A stretch of 64,000 bases of DNA. Origin: Oscheius onirici. Its lineage: Eukaryota > Nematoda > Chromadorea > Rhabditida > Rhabditidae. Positions within the stretch are counted from its first letter, which is position 1. Each line of letters begins with the position of its first letter. Positions 52,180 to 64,000 of this stretch are shown here, piece by piece. Under the pieces are notes generated by a model, which was not told the origin of the DNA, did no database searches, and worked only from the letters and a program-made list of their open reading frames with translations. The stretch lies in the NCBI GenBank assembly GCA_932521025.1, contig OW051473.1:3844001-3908000 (forward strand). Direction: 5' to 3'. The translations under genes and the position numbers were made by a program.

Positions 52180-52240
52180 GGACCGAATAGGTGGGGCTCG
52201 AACTCGCATTCGCTCGTCTACCATGCTACGTCGTCAGGCC
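52180..52240 (-). pseudogene. tRNA-like relic
   Basis: On the minus strand the 61-nt segment begins GGCCTGA and ends TCGGTCC, which can pair as an acceptor stem with one mismatch and one wobble. It contains a D-loop-like GTAGCATGGTAGA and a T-loop-like GAGTTCGAGCC. It is about 11 nt too short for a tRNA, with no clear anticodon arm, and the T stem does not pair. At best a degenerate tRNA or tRNA-derived fragment. Confidence 0.25.
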
Positions 52241-52370
52241 TTGCTCAGTAAAGTGAGTTATTATGAGTGCATGTAAAGGAGACATGGCCGAAAATCGTGT
52301 CTGTTTATCGCAAACGCTGCGTGACAGCTATGATCACTTGTAGATTATGAAATTAGACTGGGACAATTAC

Positions 52371-52485
52371 CTCCGTCTGAGAGTGTTGAATGACAATTTT
52401 CAGCCAAAGCCTTCTGTAGAACAATTGACATGCTCGAAACTGCTAACAATGCCGTTAAACCCAAAACAATTAAGGTGGCCCTCAT
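52371..52485 (-). CDS. Possible first exon of a small secreted protein
   Basis: The ATG at 52483-52485 opens a signal-peptide-like run (MRATLIVLGLTALLAVSSMS) followed by a short polar stretch with ENCHSTLSDG, ending at a GTAATT donor. I found no convincing second exon. It may be a short secreted-peptide gene or a chance frame. Confidence 0.3.
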
Positions 52486-53124
52486 TAGCTGTGTTTTGGC
52501 TAGGACAGCTCTCTTTCTTCCACCCACGTTAGTAGCTTCTCAACAATTGGAATCTCCCATAGTAACCCGATTTCATTGGATATCAAACAAAAATGGTCTG
52601 CCTACCATTGTTTCTTTTACATTTATGTCCTTTGGAATGGCGTGTCTTCCCAGTAGAATCTACTAAAGCATTTAAGAGGATTTGCCATTTTGCCGACTGC
52701 CGTGATCTGCTAAAGTGGACTGGATAATCCTTGTCCTTTTCGCGGCTCATTGATGTTATTTTTTTTTCAGACGATTTGATCGTCTCTCGCCTTTAGCATT
52801 AGCCTATTGGACACAAGCGTTTCAGTTTCATCTTCAAGTATCCACAGGCACGATGACGCAATGTTTTCAAACGTTCCAGAACTTTTCATAATACCCCATA
52901 CATGTTTATGTACCCTAGAAAATTGGCAAAAAAAACAATGTGTTTTTATATCCCATTTTTTATTACTTTGTGACAATCCAGAGTGTCTATTTACGCAGCA
53001 ACAAGCGGAAATCTAATCTGAAGCCCATTCGCACGATCCTGCAGTTTCTTGGCCCATTTATCCCATTTCACATGCAAATGGCCTTTAAAAAATCGCAGGA
53101 ACTCGCACCTATTTTTCTGGCCGC

Positions 53125-53442
53125 ATGTCTAATATGAACTCGCACGCTCCTGCTTCCAGTATTCACCAATCTATTAGACTCTCTTGGGAGAATGCTCTAA
53201 GAATTAGTACACAAGAGCTCTTAAATACGAATCCAAGATGTTTTATAAAATTAGAAGGATACATTAAGCGGAAACTGGGACACTTTGTAAAACGAAAAAT
53301 ACTATGCATCAACAAGGCGCGGCTTGATTTATCTCTGAAATCAGCCTATTTTGAGGAAAAACATGAAGCGATGAATGACACCTATCAAGGCATTATAGAC
53401 GCATGTTTTTCAACTTTTGATTCCTATATTTGGTACAACTGA
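53125..53442 (+). CDS. 105-codon open frame of unknown nature
   Basis: Starts MSNMNSHAPASSIHQS and is rich in Lys, Ile and Tyr in its second half (YIKRKLGHFVKRKILC). It has stop codons on both sides, no splice signals in register and no recognised domain. It could be a single-exon gene, a degenerate element or chance. Confidence 0.25.
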   Translation: MSNMNSHAPASSIHQSIRLSWENALRISTQELLNTNPRCFIKLEGYIKRKLGHFVKRKILCINKARLDLSLKSAYFEEKHEAMNDTYQGIIDACFSTFDSYIWYN

Positions 53443-54061
53443 AAATATGAGGTACCAGCTCATGCTTCAACAAGTTTATTACAAAGCTGAAAAGAATATA
53501 TTGGTTTCCGATTATTTTCACGCAGGTGGTCGCCACTGTTTATAAATTAGAAATTCAGCCGCGGAAGACTGCTGCCACTAACAATTCTCAGTATCTTGGA
53601 AGTATAGAACATAAATCATGTCTGCCAAGTTTTGTTTCAGTTTCACATAAATCAACGCAATATAAGAGGAGATATAAATTAGGCAAAAGCTATAAATGTT
53701 AGGATTAGTTCCCAGAATATGATTATTCGATCATTCCTTTCTAGTTTACGAACTTTTGTCTTTAAGATCTTGAGATTTCTTGGAAGTAGCACTTACTTGT
53801 ACTTTTACGCTTCAAATGAACAGTGACAAATCTCGGACGACCCTTGAAAACCTAACGACGTAAAATTAAATTTAGCTTACGGAAACGTCTCTTTCAGCGG
53901 ATAAGTTAAGGTCCCTTGATTCGGTTCACATCTCGTTTGTGCGAGTCCGTCAAGGAACCTTCTTCTCCTCCAAAGCCAATCTCGTTCTCTCATTATTTCT
54001 TCGCAAGCTCTTCAATTGTCCTTACTTTTAGAGTGTTCGCGGCAACTCGCATGATGGAATT

Positions 54062-63096
<9,035 letters not shown>

Positions 63097-63099
63097 TTG

Positions 63100-63970
63100 T
63101 TGTGTCTCACTTGTTCTCTTCACACTCATCAACTACTCTTCCTCCCCCACATTGCCAAAGATTTCTTACAATTGTCACACGAAGGGTCAACAGAATATAT
63201 TTACTTATTTACTCGCCGTCTATGGGCGAGAGCAATTATGTGCTGGTCTTATTTCCATTATGCAAATTTTTGACACATCTTTGCCACTATTTTGCTTTAA
63301 TGTCGTTTAAATCCCGGTTTATATTTACGGCGACCAACAGCAACATTCCCATTTCTGTCTAATCTGCTTAATATGTTCTTTTACTTATTGTAAGCAGTGC
63401 CATACCGTATGTGTTTTCAACGTTTACAATGAAGCCACTTCTTGGGTTATGCCAGATTTGATCGTTGTCTATGTCACATTGTCTCTGTTTCTTTCTAAAA
63501 AAACACGAAAAAGTTTTGACTTCCGAGATTATTCGAAATGATGCCACATATTTTTTAAACACGTCTTAATAGTTTGCAAGTGTGGATAATTAAATAGTGC
63601 AATAGAGCATGATAGTGCCGGTATAAAGAGATGATCAAGTTGCTGTTCAAGTTCGTACGCAAAACGCAAAAAAACTAGATATTCACCATTAGAGTGAAGC
63701 ACTGCCAACGGATGTCTGCTCTTAACAGTGCTGTTTAGCATGATCTCCGCTTTCTCCCCCTTACTAAAAGGCTACTAACTTTGCAAAATCTTATTTGTGC
63801 AAGCAAAAGATCTTATTTGCCTAGAGTTTGATTTGTTTGTATCCCAAAAGAAGCCTGATCGAAGTAGGGCTTCATTAAAAACCGATATGAGGTTTGCGAG
63901 ACTAGTCGAAAACATCGAAGAAGAGCAAAAATGTTGTACGAAGCAGTTCTCAACGTTTTTTAACCAATTT
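63100..63970. other. 3'UTR/intron between the two PKC last exons
   Basis: AT-rich, with no supported coding frame. It contains the polyadenylation region of the proximal isoform and the start of the intron leading to the distal last exon. Confidence 0.5.
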
Positions 63971-63975
63971 TGCAG

Positions 63976-64000
63976 AAATCTGCGGATGACGTTTCCAACT
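63976..64000 (+). CDS. pkc-2: PKC alternative last exon (start only)
   Basis: After a TTTTGCAG acceptor the sequence reads KSADDVSN in phase 0, parallel to KSPTSTEN at the start of the 62941 exon. The PKC family has KSxxxxxNF at this place, where the V5 C-terminal tail begins. The exon continues beyond the window edge. Confidence 0.7.

Larger units (their letters stand above)
49400..54050. other. Gene-poor region, no firm gene
   Basis: About 4.6 kb with only scattered frames. Those worth naming have their own entries (52180-52240 tRNA-like, 52371-52485 signal-peptide-like exon, 53125-53442 frame). No repeats or domains recognised elsewhere. Part may be the upstream control region of the PKC gene. 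Confidence 0.5.

Overview
The window is animal genomic DNA, almost certainly from a nematode. The genes are interrupted by many very short GT-AG introns (most 32-45 nt). The translated exons match nematode-type proteins: a type I PKA regulatory subunit very close to C. elegans KIN-2, an innexin, a conventional PKC of the PKC-2 type, and a precursor of small RLamide/RFamide-like neuropeptides. Several start codons sit a few bases after a perfect splice acceptor, as expected for spliced-leader trans-splicing or 5'UTR introns. Splice acceptors are varied (TTAG, CTAG, TAAG, GCAG) rather than the uniform TTTTCAG of Caenorhabditis. With the compact introns and about 42-45% GC this would fit an enoplean (Trichuris-like) worm, but the species assignment is inference.

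Layout. 0.5-3.9 kb: exons of an unrecognised minus-strand gene. 6.5-8.5 kb (-): innexin. 11.0-12.0 kb (+): peroxisomal enoyl-CoA isomerase/hydratase. 12.1-12.9 kb (+): small unrecognised protein. 13.2-16.5 kb (-): kinesin-8 (KIF19/KLP-13-like) with a GA-AG intron. 19.3-23.0 kb (+): PKA regulatory subunit with an alternative, probably N-myristoylated first exon. 23.8-28.1 kb (-): ANKFN1/Wide-awake-like protein. 30.9-33.0 kb (+): divergent Ku protein, followed after 157 bp by an NTPDase (33.1-35.2 kb, +). 35.5-37.7 kb (-): cationic amino-acid transporter. 38.1-38.5 kb (-): small secreted protein of unknown family. 38.7-40.0 kb (-): cation-diffusion-facilitator transporter with Mn-type motifs. 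41.6-45.0 kb (-): AP-2 alpha adaptin. 45.4-48.5 kb (-): O-GlcNAcase. 48.9-49.3 kb (-): neuropeptide precursor. 54.1 kb to beyond the right edge (+): protein kinase C with three alternative first exons and an alternative last exon that begins 25 bp before the window ends.

There is no operon-like functional cluster. The content is a typical gene-dense worm chromosome segment with two kinase-signalling genes (cAMP/PKA and DAG/Ca/PKC), trafficking (AP-2), transporters, DNA repair and neuronal genes. Exon boundaries were worked out by eye from open frames, splice signals and phase. For innexin, ECI, PKA-R, Ku, NTPDase, CAT, CDF, the secreted protein, the neuropeptide and PKC, the exon sums close in frame from ATG to stop. 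For the 12.1 kb gene, kinesin, ANKFN1, AP-2 alpha and OGA parts of the model remain approximate. The most interesting items are the MRLamide neuropeptide precursor, the alternative N-termini of PKA-R and PKC, the GA-AG kinesin intron and the candidate Ku/NTPDase operon.
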